Shown: positions 18,800 through 28,073, numbered from the stretch's first letter. The stretch: 64,000 nt of DNA from Candidatus Mailhella excrementigallinarum (GCA_944324075.1 CALUUZ010000001.1:372001-436000), one strand, 5' to 3'. Numbers and translations: made by a program. Notes: generated by a model from the sequence alone, not told the origin.

Positions 18800-18811
18800 T
18801 CCAATGAAATC

Positions 18812-18846
18812 AACCGGTTAGGATAAAATCCTGACCGGTTTTCTTG
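18812..18846 (+). terminator. Terminator after tRNA-Ala
   Basis: A 13-bp stem, AACCGGTTAGGAT against ATCCTGACCGGTT (one G-T pair), with loop AAA and a TTTTCTTG tail. Confidence 0.85.
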
Positions 18847-18950
18847 TATATAAAATCGGACATTCAAGAGCGCGAGCCAAAGGGAGGGGTGGGACGGGAG
18901 AGATTGAGAAAGAGGGAGAAATGGGGTAGATGACAAATATGAGGTGATAT

Positions 18951-19172
18951 ATGATTGTAGATGTTAGAGATGAATTTAAGAAATTATTGGAAGCATACCG
19001 CTCCGAGAAACCAGATAATAATGAGATTAATATTAAAAACTTAAGGCTTACAGAAGCACTCGTAAAAAATCTTAGCTATACTTAAACAGATTGGGAGGAT
19101 ATTTCTAAACCATATGCACCAGTTTTGTACTATAATGAGTTAGAGAAACAAGATAAATATAAATATTGGTAA
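18951..19172 (+). pseudogene. Small AT-rich gene interrupted by a stop codon
   Basis: An ATG at 18951, preceded by GAGGTGATAT, opens a 44-codon frame (MIVDVRDEFKKLLEAYRSEK...) ending at TAA (19083-19085). The same frame continues for 28 sense codons (TDWEDISKPYAPVLYYNELE...) to a second TAA at 19172. The part after the first stop looks like ordinary protein, so this is probably one gene cut by a nonsense mutation. I do not recognise the family. A genuine 44-residue product is the alternative. Confidence 0.4.
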
Positions 19173-19502
19173 TTAGCGATGTCTGATTTATTAAAACATT
19201 TAACAAAATCCACAAACTAATTATGAGTAGTTATTGCATGCTGCTAGCAAAATTTAATTTATTTATTATTGTAAATATATACTCTTTCTCCCCGTTTATA
19301 TTATAACAAACTAAATTTATTTCTAGATTTATATAAGGTGCTAACACCATATAACGGTGAATACTTCTGCGAAATAAGAGCTGACCATTTGTATATAGAA
19401 TCTTGAATCAGGAAAAATTACAATTAGCACCAACTATAGAAGTATTTCTGACGATTCCATGACATAGCGAATCACTACTAACTTTAATAATGCAGGACAG
19501 TT

Positions 19503-20180
19503 ATGCAAATCAAATGGACTGATGAAGAGTTATTGGCTTCAGTAAAGGTATATTTAGACATGCTTAATAAGCAAAATAATAATATATCTTTTGTAAAGAA
19601 AGAATATTACAAAAATTTAAGTAATACCTTTAATAGAACTGAAAAATCGTTCGAATATAGGATGCAAAACATATCATATGTTCTATTATTAATGGGTAGA
19701 ACATGGATTAAAGGCTTACCTCCCGCTAAAAATGTTGGCTCTACAAATATTAGAAAAATTGAACAATTCATTAATAATCTAGAGCATAAGAGCAACGATG
19801 AAAATGCTTACTTCGAATCTTTAGTAAAAGAAACTATTAATAAAGATAGTATGGATACGCCTAGTGGAATTTCAAAACCAAATATTATATCATCAGCAGT
19901 TACAACTTATCAAAGAGATCCGTATGTTAAAGCTTGGGTTTTAAAAAACTCTAATTGGATTTGTGAATGTTGTAAAAAACATAGCCCCTTCATAACAAGT
20001 GATGGACATCCATATCTTGAAGTTCATCATATGAAAAGACTGTCAGATGGAGGTTCAGATACTGTTACTAATGTAGTCGCTTTGTGTCCAAATTGTCATC
20101 GCGAAATACACTATGGTATTAATAGTAGTTTATTAGTAGATCAAATTTATAAATATGTAAAAAGATTGATAAAGGAATAA
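19503..20180 (+). CDS. HNH endonuclease (McrA-like)
   Basis: A 225-residue protein. The C-terminal HNH fold is clear: C154xxC157, the catalytic pair in EVHHMKRL (H175/H176), N190 in TVTNVVALCPNCHREIH, C195xxC198 and H199. The N-terminal WTDEELLASVKVYLDML region is the domain that often precedes HNH in McrA-type and modification-dependent restriction endonucleases. It is AT-rich with codon use unlike its neighbours, and isolated in the patch beside tRNA-Ala. A likely role is defence against modified foreign DNA (inference). No methyltransferase gene accompanies it, which favours a modification-dependent enzyme. Confidence 0.85.
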   Translation: MQIKWTDEELLASVKVYLDMLNKQNNNISFVKKEYYKNLSNTFNRTEKSFEYRMQNISYVLLLMGRTWIKGLPPAKNVGSTNIRKIEQFINNLEHKSNDENAYFESLVKETINKDSMDTPSGISKPNIISSAVTTYQRDPYVKAWVLKNSNWICECCKKHSPFITSDGHPYLEVHHMKRLSDGGSDTVTNVVALCPNCHREIHYGINSSLLVDQIYKYVKRLIKE

Positions 20181-20569
20181 CCATTTTTGATTAATTATTC
20201 TTTCTTAATTATAAACAGTATTATAAATCTTTAAATAAATATCGGTGAGATTTTAATTTTATAGGTAATAAGATTGTTAATCGGCAACACTTAATTTCTG
20301 TCGCATTATTTATCGGTTAAAAACGGACATTCACCCCCTCCTCCAAAAATCCAGCCAGACCTCCATATCCAGCCAAAACAGGACCTTCCTGGGTCGATTT
20401 TAAAAATCCTGTATAATTGGTCAGATTTTTCATTTCCGGCTGTTAGGAGCTAAATATGGCCCAATGTCCGTTTTCATATCTGAAAGTTTGATCAATTTTT
20501 TTCGTGGCAGCTTTCTCTATAACATATGAATATCTTTTCTAAAATTCAGTTTATGGAGAAATCACAAAA
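20181..20569. other. AT-rich intergenic region
   Basis: No gene seen. It contains the right-hand CGGACATTCA copy and the AAAACGGACATT inverted repeat. Confidence 0.5.
20320..20474. repeat. Short inverted repeat pair, possible mobile-element ends
   Basis: AAAACGGACATT at 20320-20331 and its exact reverse complement AATGTCCGTTTT at 20463-20474, enclosing about 130 bp with no open frame. Similar ends occur in miniature inverted-repeat elements, but the arms are only 12 bp. Confidence 0.35.
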
Positions 20570-20695
20570 ATGGAACATTCAGACAATCATTATGTGATCT
20601 TCGCTTACACGAGGAAACAGGCCATTGAGGATGGCGTACTGGTGGATCTTACCGAGATTGCGAAACAATTCGGTTTTGTCATTCCAGGGCTATAA
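20570..20695 (+). pseudogene. Truncated DUF6573-family gene
   Basis: A 41-residue frame (MEHSDNHYVIFAYTRKQAIE, then DGVLVDLTEIAKQFGF and VIPGL) with GGAG upstream. It matches the N-terminus of DUF6573 proteins carried by conjugative and integrative elements, in which the YTRKQAIEDGVLVD motif is typical, but those proteins are much longer. This is a remnant of an integrative element. Confidence 0.6.
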
Positions 20696-20709
20696 CGGCA
20701 ACCTTTCCG

Positions 20710-21204
20710 TCAGGATGCGGGCTCGATCCTGGGGCAGTTCATGCAGCGGGATTCAATCACGGCTTCCGCGCGGCGCAGGCCGTCAATGAGCAGAAGCATC
20801 ATTTCATCACTTACGGAAGCAGGCCCGCCCCGCTCAAGCAGGCCCGCGAGTATGTTCAGGAGTACGCGCAGATACAGCGCTGCCGCACGGAGAGGATATA
20901 TCTCCTGCAGCAGTTCCATGCGCGCGGCCATGCTCCGCCTGGCGCTTCCTTCCTCGATACAGCCGCGCAGCCCGTCCCGTTCCTCCCGAACGCCGTTTCC
21001 GCCGCCCATGAACAGGCGCGGATATTCGGAATCCGTGTGCCGCGCAGCCAGCAGGGCCATATCCAGCCCCGCACTCATGGATGGGAGAAGATCCGCCGGA
21101 AAATGCTCTTCCATCTGCCGGGCAATCTCCCGTGCGTCTTCCGGAGGAAGAAAGGCGGAAAGTTTGAAAAGAATTTGAGCCAGCGTCGGTGTTGCTTCGG
21201 ACAT
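20710..21204 (-). CDS. Hypothetical protein
   Basis: A 164-residue, probably all-helical cytoplasmic protein without recognised domains. It begins MSEATPTLAQILFKLSAFLP with a GGGAG ribosome-binding site, and is rich in Leu, Ala, Arg and Glu. Codon use fits the host, in contrast to the AT-rich patch next to it. The opposite strand also carries an open frame, but without a ribosome-binding site. It might be part of the integrated element's border or a native gene. Confidence 0.55.
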   Translation of the reverse strand: MSEATPTLAQILFKLSAFLPPEDAREIARQMEEHFPADLLPSMSAGLDMALLAARHTDSEYPRLFMGGGNGVREERDGLRGCIEEGSARRSMAARMELLQEIYPLRAAALYLRVLLNILAGLLERGGPASVSDEMMLLLIDGLRRAEAVIESRCMNCPRIEPAS

Positions 21205-21646
21205 GCCCGGACTCCCTGAACATGAGGTGCGGCATATCCGATATGAACATGCCGGGAGCCGTAAGCCGCTCCCGAAGCAGCGGCGGGCTTATTCCCTGCA
21301 TGCAGGTATTTTATTAGCCGCACTCCCGGCAGACACATGCGAAGACCACCAGGCGGAAAGACCGTCTGGGTATCGCGCATGTGCTGCCGGGAGCTGATGC
21401 CGCCCGGGATTCGGGACATACGTTATGTAAGTAGCGCTTACGGCACTACGCGGGCTAGGAAAAGGGATTTGCGGGGGAAAGTCAACCGCATGGCAAACAG
21501 GCGGTCCTCCGCGGGGGCGGGCGGCGGGACTGTTTCATGATAAATCTTCACGTTTCCCTGATACGGGATTGAAGAGGGAGCAGGCGGAGGGTATCCTGAC
21601 GCGGACACGGCGGGCCATACACCGCTCCGTGCAAGGAGAGGATTCC
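21205..21646. other. Intergenic region before acid phosphatase gene
   Basis: About 440 bp with no supported gene. The two flanking genes diverge from here, so it should contain their promoters; I cannot point to clear -35/-10 boxes. Confidence 0.45.
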
Positions 21647-22870
21647 ATGTTCAAGATGCTCGGCATTCTTTTTCTGGCGCTTGCCGCTGCCGCGGGTGAC
21701 GCCCAGGCGGCGGGACTCCGGGGCAATGTTCCGGAAAACGGCCGTCTGCTCAGGCTTGTGGTGCTCAGCCGTCACGGCGTGCGCTCGCCCACCCAGTCTC
21801 CGGAAGAACTGGCCCGGTGGGCATCGCGTCCCTGGCCCCGGTGGCCGGTCGGGAAAGGGGAACTTACCGCCCGGGGCGGGGAGCTGCTGACGATCCAGTG
21901 GCGGGAAATGCGGCGGATGCTGGCGGAAGAAGGCCTTCTTCCCGAGCGGGGCTGCCCCGGCCCGGAAGACGTGCTTTGCGTCGCGGATGCCGAGCAGCGC
22001 ACCAGAGAAAGCGCGGCCGCGATCATGAGAGGACTGGCCCCGGAATGCGGTCTGCCCGTCGCCTCGGAACCGGCTGAGGTCACTCCCCTGTTTCATCCCG
22101 TCAGAGCGGGACAGGCCGGGCTGGATGCGCGGGCAGTCCGCGCCGAACTGGAAAGGGCGCTGGCCGGGCTGAACATTCCGCCCGGAGCGCTGGAACTCAT
22201 CCAGCGGGTTACGGGCTGCTGTTCGCCCCGCCTGTGCGACGGAAGCACGCGCGGCTGCGCTCTGGCGGATATTCCCGACACGGTGGGGTTCAGCAGGGGC
22301 GACGTCAAGCTGGGCGGAAGGCTGGCCATGGCTTCCAGCCTGGCAGAAATATTTCTGCTGGAATACGGCCAGTGGCCGGAGCGGAACGCGGGCTGGGGAG
22401 AAGTGGACGCCGAGGCGCTGAAGACGATGCTGCCCGTCCATAACATGGTGTTCGACGCGCTCAACCGCGCCCCGGACGTGGCGGCGGCCAGAGGCGGAGC
22501 CATGCTGCGGGCGATCCGCTCCTCGCTGCTGGCAGAAGCGGGCGCGCGCGTCATCATCTACGCGGGGCACGACACCAACATCGCCAATCTGGGCGGCCTG
22601 CTCGATCTGCACTGGGATATCCCGGAGCAGGGGCACAACGCCATCCCCCCCGGCGGAGCGCTGCTCTTTACCCTGTGGGAAAACGCTCCGGGCAGGCGGG
22701 AGATCCGCGCCTCCTTCCTCGCTCCCACGCTGGAAACACTGCATGCGCCGTCTCCCGGAGGTGAACCTGTCATCCTCGACGCGGGGCTGCTCTGCGGCGG
22801 CGCGCCCTGCACGCCGGAAGCCTTTTCCCTGCTGACGGAACGGATGCCCGCAGCGCATGAGAACCCGTAA
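21647..22870 (+). CDS. Histidine acid phosphatase (phytase / glucose-1-phosphatase type)
   Basis: A 407-residue periplasmic phosphatase. A signal peptide (MFKMLGILFLALAAAAGDAQA) is followed by the catalytic RHGVRSPT near residue 42 and the proton-donor motif HDTN near 307 (YAGHDTNIANLGGLL). Eight or so cysteines suggest disulfides, normal for the AppA/Agp branch. The AAGGAGAGG box sits just before the ATG at 21647. The substrate could be inositol phosphates or sugar phosphates; the sequence does not decide. It stands alone in its orientation group with mtgA and the dehydrogenase downstream. Confidence 0.9.
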   Translation: MFKMLGILFLALAAAAGDAQAAGLRGNVPENGRLLRLVVLSRHGVRSPTQSPEELARWASRPWPRWPVGKGELTARGGELLTIQWREMRRMLAEEGLLPERGCPGPEDVLCVADAEQRTRESAAAIMRGLAPECGLPVASEPAEVTPLFHPVRAGQAGLDARAVRAELERALAGLNIPPGALELIQRVTGCCSPRLCDGSTRGCALADIPDTVGFSRGDVKLGGRLAMASSLAEIFLLEYGQWPERNAGWGEVDAEALKTMLPVHNMVFDALNRAPDVAAARGGAMLRAIRSSLLAEAGARVIIYAGHDTNIANLGGLLDLHWDIPEQGHNAIPPGGALLFTLWENAPGRREIRASFLAPTLETLHAPSPGGEPVILDAGLLCGGAPCTPEAFSLLTERMPAAHENP

Positions 22871-22915
22871 GCGCCGCGCCGCATATCCTCACCTTTCAGA
22901 ATGCCAGAGCATTTC

Positions 22916-22985
22916 ACTCGTGAAAAGCCCCGCGGCGTCGGGCAAGGCGAGACGCCGGAGCAGCCGCAGTTCGCCTGCGGAAACT
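22916..22985. repeat. Dispersed repeat R1, copy E (partial, inverted)
   Basis: AGAGCATTTCACTCGTGAAA, then GGCGAGACGCCGGAGCAGCC and CGCAGTTCGCCTGCGG; this matches the end of copy D at 28072 and, inverted, the end of copy C. Confidence 0.6.
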
Positions 22986-23070
22986 CATGGCAGTTTTCTG
23001 GCATGGAGGCGGCTCCCCGCCGGAATTCCGGCTTGGCAAACGGCGGAAGAGAACATACTCTTTCCCGGTC

Positions 23071-23805
23071 ATGACTGCGGATATGGTGCGAAACTCTGCC
23101 CGGCGCCGCGGGTTCCCGGCGCGCGGCATCCTGCTCGGCCTTGCGCTGCTGCTGGCTCTGGACATCGGCCGTTACCTGTTCTGGCCGCCCGTGAGCAGGC
23201 TGGCCTTCATCAATCCGCCGTTCACCTCCATGATGGAGTACCGCAGGGAACAACAGGAAGCAAGACAGACGGAACAGGGGAAAAAGCCCCACCCCCCCGC
23301 CCCTCGCCAGACATGGGTTCCGCTCAAGCGCATTTCGCCCCATCTGCGCAAGGCCGTGGTCATTTCCGAGGATGACACGTTCTGGAAGCACAGCGGGTTC
23401 AACTTCAGCACCATGCGGGACGCGCTGGAACGCAATCTGAAAAAGGGACGGCTGGCCGCCGGAGGAAGCACCATCACCCAGCAGTTGGCAAAAAACCTGT
23501 GGTTCAGTCCGGAAAAGTCCATCCTGCGCAAAGTAAAGGAAGCCATCATGGCCTGCCGCCTGGAACTGGCGCTGGACAAGGAACGCATACTGGAACTGTA
23601 TCTCAACGTGGCGGAATGGGGCAGCGGCATCTACGGCGCGGAGGCGGCGGCCCGGCATTACTTCGGCAAGTCCGCCGCGGCCCTTACCACATACGAGGCG
23701 GCGAGCATGGCGGCCGTTCTTCCCGCTCCGCTCAAGCGCACGCCCTCCTCGCCCCTGGTCAGGAAGCTGGCCGCCCGGCTGGTAAAACGCATGCCCCTGT
23801 ATTGA
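23071..23805 (+). CDS. mtgA: Monofunctional biosynthetic peptidoglycan transglycosylase
   Basis: About 244 residues. One N-terminal membrane anchor (GILLGLALLLALDIGRYLFW) is followed by the GT51 glycosyltransferase domain, with the signature EDDTFWKHSGFN, AGGSTITQQLAKNLWF and ILELYLNVAEWG. It polymerises lipid II glycan strands at the outer face of the inner membrane. The start is uncertain: ATG codons at 22987, 23071 and 23083 share the frame and none has a strong ribosome-binding site. I chose 23071 because the 22987 start lies at the end of a repeat. The next gene is 180 bp downstream. Confidence 0.9.
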   Translation: MTADMVRNSARRRGFPARGILLGLALLLALDIGRYLFWPPVSRLAFINPPFTSMMEYRREQQEARQTEQGKKPHPPAPRQTWVPLKRISPHLRKAVVISEDDTFWKHSGFNFSTMRDALERNLKKGRLAAGGSTITQQLAKNLWFSPEKSILRKVKEAIMACRLELALDKERILELYLNVAEWGSGIYGAEAAARHYFGKSAAALTTYEAASMAAVLPAPLKRTPSSPLVRKLAARLVKRMPLY

Positions 23806-23985
23806 GCCGCCCCGGTCCGTCCGGCGCGCCGTGTTGATCGCGCCCGGCAAATTCCGTATGATTCTTTCCCTGTCGCCGGGAACGGCCCCGCCGTTCCTGC
23901 CTGTCTTTTTCCGTACCTTTCCCGGCCGGACGGGGAGGCCTCTGCGCCATTTCCGGGCCGGACGCACAGCGCAAGGAGAATACTC

Positions 23986-24888
23986 ATGTCCGACAAAGCG
24001 CGCATAGGCTGGATCGGCACCGGCGTCATGGGTTCCGCCATGGCCGGTCATCTGCTGGCCGCGGGATATCCCCTGACCGTCCACAGCCGCACGAAATCCA
24101 AATGTCAGCCCCTGCTGGACGGCGGTGCGGCGTGGGCCGCCTCTCCCGCCGAAGTAGGCGAAGCCAGCGACATCGTCTTTTCCATCGTCGGCTACCCCCG
24201 CGATGTGGAAGAGGTCACCATCGGCGGGCACGGCTGCCTCGCGGGCCTGAGCGAAGGCGGCATCATATGCGACATGACCACCTCCAGCCCCGCCCTTGCA
24301 AGACGCATCGCGGAGGAAGCGGCAGGAAGGGGCCGCACGGCACTGGATGCCCCCGTCACCGGCGGCGACATCGGCGCGCGGGAAGCCCGCCTGTCCATCT
24401 TCGTGGGCGGAGAACGCGCCGCCTATGAAAAGATTCTGCCCTGTCTTGAAGTCATGGGCAAAAAAATCCTGCACTGCGGCGAAGCGGGCGCGGGGCAGTC
24501 CGCCAAGCTGGCGAATCAGGTGGCCATTGCCGGAGTCATGTTCAGCGTGTGCGAATCTCTGCTTTTTGCGCAGGAAGCCGGAATCGACGTGGCCAAATGG
24601 CGGGATCTGGTCGGCTCCGGAGCCGCCGGAAGCGCGGCCATGAACACGCTCGGCGTCCGCCTGCTTGGTCTGGACTATGAACCGGGGTTCTTTGTCGATC
24701 ACTTCATCAAGGACCTGGGGCTGTGTCTGGAGGAGTGCCGCCGCATGGGCCTTGTCCTGCCCGGAACGGAACTGGCCGAAGAGCTGTACCGCTCTGTTCA
24801 GGCCAGGGGCGAAGGCGGAAAGGGCACGCAGATTCTGATCAAGACGCTGGCGGAACTGTCCGGCAAGACATGGAAGGCCCATTCCTGA
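23986..24888 (+). CDS. NAD(P)-dependent 3-hydroxyacid dehydrogenase (3-hydroxyisobutyrate dehydrogenase family)
   Basis: A 300-residue beta-hydroxyacid dehydrogenase. The N-terminal Rossmann motif is IGWIGTGVMGSAMAGHLLAAG, the substrate-binding motif DAPVTGGDIGAREA lies near residue 123, and the catalytic Lys is in GAGQSAKLANQ near 170. The substrate may be 3-hydroxyisobutyrate, tartronate semialdehyde or a related short acid such as a sulfonate breakdown product; this cannot be fixed from the sequence. It has AAGGAG before ATG at 23986 and a perfect terminator about 140 bp downstream. Confidence 0.88.
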   Translation: MSDKARIGWIGTGVMGSAMAGHLLAAGYPLTVHSRTKSKCQPLLDGGAAWAASPAEVGEASDIVFSIVGYPRDVEEVTIGGHGCLAGLSEGGIICDMTTSSPALARRIAEEAAGRGRTALDAPVTGGDIGAREARLSIFVGGERAAYEKILPCLEVMGKKILHCGEAGAGQSAKLANQVAIAGVMFSVCESLLFAQEAGIDVAKWRDLVGSGAAGSAAMNTLGVRLLGLDYEPGFFVDHFIKDLGLCLEECRRMGLVLPGTELAEELYRSVQARGEGGKGTQILIKTLAELSGKTWKAHS

Positions 24889-25028
24889 TTTCCTCTCCGG
24901 CAACCGGCTCCCGCCTCCTGCCCCGGATTCTCCGCGGCGGCAGGCCGCGCCCGGAACCGGAGTTCAGGCCGCAAATGAACTGAGGCGACACCGCACAGGG
25001 GGCGGCGCGATACCGACCCGCATTTCCG
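24889..25028. repeat. Partial repeat R1 relic
   Basis: GCCGCAAATGAACTGAGGCG near 24968-24988 is a diverged form of the R1 core palindrome. No palindromic end remains. Confidence 0.35.
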
Positions 25029-25066
25029 ACAACAGCCGGGATCAACCGATCCCGGCTGTTGTTTTA
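25029..25066 (+). terminator. Rho-independent terminator
   Basis: Perfect 14-bp stem CAACAGCCGGGATC/GATCCCGGCTGTTG (loop AACC) followed by TTTTAT. It ends the dehydrogenase transcript. Confidence 0.9.
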
Positions 25067-25331
25067 TCCGCCTTCCATGCTCAGATACATTGGAAATCAT
25101 ATAACTACGCCATTTTCAATCTGAATGTTTCACAGCATTCAGATTTTCCGGCAAAAAAATAATAGCAATATATCTTATAATCATACAAGCTTCCGTAAGC
25201 AGTCAATATAAATTCATTTACATCACAACAAGCTCATCCCGACAGAACTTGTCAATATATCACGTTTGCTTCAGATTCCGGACAATGCGATGTTCCCAGA
25301 ACCGGAAAGCAAACCAGGAGGGAGCAATTTC
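25067..25331. promoter_or_regulatory. AT-rich leader upstream of the autotransporter gene
   Basis: About 265 bp clearly richer in A/T than average, with GAACTTGTCAATATATCACG near 25240 as a possible promoter element. No gene seen. AT-rich upstream regions are common for surface proteins with silencer control (inference). Confidence 0.4.
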
Positions 25332-28073
25332 ATGCTGTTTCACACACTTGCTTTCAATGCCCGCACAGACCGCCGTTTCCGGCGAACTGTCCGTATCGCC
25401 CTTCTCCTGCTGGCGGGCCAGATGTTCCCCGCCGCGGGAGCAACGGCGGAAGACCGCATAGGCAGCGGCTCCGTCACGGTTTCGGACGGACAGATCTATG
25501 ACAATGTCTACGGCGACCGCAGCGAAGGCGGCGATGCCGCAAGCTCCGGCTCCCGCGTTTCCGTCATCGGAGGAACCGTGCACAGGGAAGTTTATGGCGG
25601 CTTTGCCGGAACCGCAAACGGCGCCGCCTCGGCGCGCGGCGGCAGTGTGAACATCAGCGGCGGACTGCTGGACGGCGACTTCGGAAACAATATTTACGGC
25701 GGCTATGCGCAAAGTTCCAACGGCAACGCCGTGGCGGAGGCAAACAGCGTCGTTCTGGACGGAACGGCCAGCCTGAATGTGGAAAAGTATATCTACGGGG
25801 GATACGCGCAGGGAAACGGCAGCGCGGCAAGCCGGGTTGCGGCCCGGTACAACGAGATAAGCCTCGGAAATGGAACGGTTGAAAACATTTACGGCGGTTA
25901 CGCCAATGACGGCCCGGAGTTCAACGGAGTGCTTCTGGCCGTGGAAAACAGCGTTCTCGTCACGGGGGGAACGGTGACGAACGTCGTCTATGGCGGCAAG
26001 GCCGACAGCGATTTCGACAACACGGTTTACTCCAGAGCCGACAGAAACCTGGTGACCGTCACCGGCGGCACGCTGGAAATCCTTTATGGCGGAAAGGCGG
26101 ATTCCGATATCGACGCCTCCGCGGACGGCAATATTGTGGAAATCAGCGGCGGCCGGATTCACTTTCCCGTAGGCGGCGATGCGGTCAGCGAATTCGGCGT
26201 GGCCAATGCCGACAACAATTCCGTATTCATAAGCGGCGGCAGCATCACCGGAGCCGTCATCGGCGGCTCCGCCGAAAGCATAGAAGGAAGTGACGCTTCC
26301 TCCAGCTACAACACGGTGAGCATCCAAAATGCCGCAGCGGAAGACAGCGTCAGCGGCGGTCTGGCGCAAAGCGCCAGGGGAGGGGCCGTGGCCGGACATA
26401 ACAGTGTGATCATCGGCCCGGGAGCTTCCGCAGCGCTCAACGTGCACGGAGGCGATACCACAGGCGGAGGCGGAAGCGCCGATTTCAACAGGGTCACAGT
26501 TTACGGAGGAGGCGCCGTCAGGGGCGACATCTACGGCGGAAAGGCGGAATCCGCCGGTTCCGCCAGCCATAACGTCCTGCTTCTCAACAACGGTACGGCG
26601 GAAGGTGATATCTACGGCGGAGACGGCGGCATCGGCGGCGTTGCCGTGGGGAACAGCGTGATCATAGGCGGTGCGACGCAGCTTGGCGCAGCCACTTCCA
26701 TTTACGGCGGGGCGGCAGGAACGGATAATCCCGTCTCTGCGCGCGGCAGCGGCAATACGCTCTTTCTGGACAGTTGGCAGGGGAGCGCCAGACGCGCTGC
26801 GGGTTTTGAATATCTCCATTTTGTGCTGCCCCGGCCCGGCGCTCCTGCGGATGTGCCCATGCTCACCCTGACAGATGCCCGCAACGGCGACTTTGACGGA
26901 ACGTCCGTGACCGTACAGATGCCGGACATCATGACCGGCGGCAGGGCAAGTGTAGGCGACAGTTTTACGTTGATCCGCGACGACAGCGGCGCTGTCGACG
27001 ACATCACGGTCGGCAGCGGCGCACTTACGCTGAAACAGGGGCTGGCCGTCCTTTTCGACGGGCAGTTGACCAGCAGAGGGCAGAGTCTCACCTTCGATCT
27101 TGTCAACTTCCGCGCCAATCCGCAGCTCAAGGCTCTGAACGAGGCGCGCGCCGCCGCTCTGGGCTCGCTCATTCAGGGCGCGGATCTGATCGCGGACGAA
27201 GGCATGCGCCAGGCGCGCGCCGCCGCACAGCGCGGAACGGAACTGCCCGGCTGGGCGGCATTTGCCGCCATATCCGGCAGCGGAATGCGTTACCATACCG
27301 GCTCCCATGCGGATGTCACGGGATTTTCGCTGATGACGGGCGCGGCAAGAAACTTCCCCGCACCGGACGGGGATTTTCTGCTGGGCGCGTTTTTTGAACT
27401 CGGATACGCCAGCCTCGGCACATTCAACAGCTCCGAACCGGGCGACATCAACGGCAGAGGACACAGCCGCTATCTCGGCGGAGGCCTGCTGACCCGTTTC
27501 GATGTTTCCGCCTCTCCCCTCAGGGGGCTTTACGCGGAGGCCGCCTTCCGCACGGGACGGCTCAAGATGTCATGGAACAGCGACGATCTGACCGACAACA
27601 TGGATCGCGCGGCTGCCTTTGACACGTCTTCCCCGTATTACGGAGGACATGCCGGTATGGGCTATGTCCGGCAGATTACGGAAAAACTGCGGGCCGATAC
27701 GCACATCAGGTATTTCTGGACGAGACAGGACGGGCAGGGAACAGACATGCTGGGAGACCGCTTTGACTTCGACGACGCGGACTCGCACCGTCTGCGTCTC
27801 GGCACACGGCTGGAATATGAAGCATCGGAAGGGATTGTTCCCTATGTCGGAGCAGCCTGGGAACACGAATTCGACGGCACGACCCGTTCCTCCGTCGCCT
27901 TCTATGCCCTGGACACCCCTTCCGTTTCCATGCGGGGCGACAGCGGCGTGTTTGATCTGGGGCTGGACATGAAGCCCGCCTCTCTCCCCCTGACCCTCAG
28001 CGCCGGTCTGCGTGGCAGTGTGGGAGCGCGGGAAGGCATCGGCGGCCATATGAACGTCGTATTCAGATTTTAG
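25332..28073 (+). CDS. Autotransporter with YGG-repeat passenger
   Basis: A 913-residue type Va secreted protein. A long signal peptide ends near ATA-ED (residue 38-40). The passenger (about 40-620) is a beta-helix of some 13 degenerate repeats of 33-42 residues, each ending in IYGGYA, VYGGKA, VIGGSA or similar and containing an NSVxISGG-type strand. The C-terminal autotransporter beta-barrel (about 650-913) has alternating strands (FFELGYASLG, LRLGTRLEYEA, YVGAAWEHEF) and ends in Phe (NVVFRF), as BamA substrates do. The start at 25332 has AGGAGGGA upstream. The passenger is probably a surface adhesin; its ligand is unknown. The TAG stop is the first part of repeat R1 copy D. Confidence 0.9.
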   Translation: MLFHTLAFNARTDRRFRRTVRIALLLLAGQMFPAAGATAEDRIGSGSVTVSDGQIYDNVYGDRSEGGDAASSGSRVSVIGGTVHREVYGGFAGTANGAASARGGSVNISGGLLDGDFGNNIYGGYAQSSNGNAVAEANSVVLDGTASLNVEKYIYGGYAQGNGSAASRVAARYNEISLGNGTVENIYGGYANDGPEFNGVLLAVENSVLVTGGTVTNVVYGGKADSDFDNTVYSRADRNLVTVTGGTLEILYGGKADSDIDASADGNIVEISGGRIHFPVGGDAVSEFGVANADNNSVFISGGSITGAVIGGSAESIEGSDASSSYNTVSIQNAAAEDSVSGGLAQSARGGAVAGHNSVIIGPGASAALNVHGGDTTGGGGSADFNRVTVYGGGAVRGDIYGGKAESAGSASHNVLLLNNGTAEGDIYGGDGGIGGVAVGNSVIIGGATQLGAATSIYGGAAGTDNPVSARGSGNTLFLDSWQGSARRAAGFEYLHFVLPRPGAPADVPMLTLTDARNGDFDGTSVTVQMPDIMTGGRASVGDSFTLIRDDSGAVDDITVGSGALTLKQGLAVLFDGQLTSRGQSLTFDLVNFRANPQLKALNEARAAALGSLIQGADLIADEGMRQARAAAQRGTELPGWAAFAAISGSGMRYHTGSHADVTGFSLMTGAARNFPAPDGDFLLGAFFELGYASLGTFNSSEPGDINGRGHSRYLGGGLLTRFDVSASPLRGLYAEAAFRTGRLKMSWNSDDLTDNMDRAAAFDTSSPYYGGHAGMGYVRQITEKLRADTHIRYFWTRQDGQGTDMLGDRFDFDDADSHRLRLGTRLEYEASEGIVPYVGAAWEHEFDGTTRSSVAFYALDTPSVSMRGDSGVFDLGLDMKPASLPLTLSAGLRGSVGAREGIGGHMNVVFRF

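Larger units (their letters stand above)
18851..20335. mobile_element. AT-rich foreign patch next to tRNA-Ala
   Basis: Visibly much richer in A and T than the flanks on both sides. CGGACATTCA occurs at the left edge (18857-18866) and again in direct orientation at the right edge (20324-20333). It holds a broken small gene and one intact HNH nuclease gene, and no integrase. The gap from 19173 to 19502 has no gene that I can support. Confidence 0.55.

Noticed and set aside
22558-24903. Minus-strand frame of about 780 codons
   Set aside because: Antisense to the phosphatase, mtgA and dehydrogenase genes, all with catalytic motifs.
25260-27464. Minus-strand frame of about 730 codons opposite the autotransporter
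   Set aside because: Arises from the Gly-rich GGC/GCC repeats of the passenger read in reverse. No signal, no domain, no ribosome-binding site.
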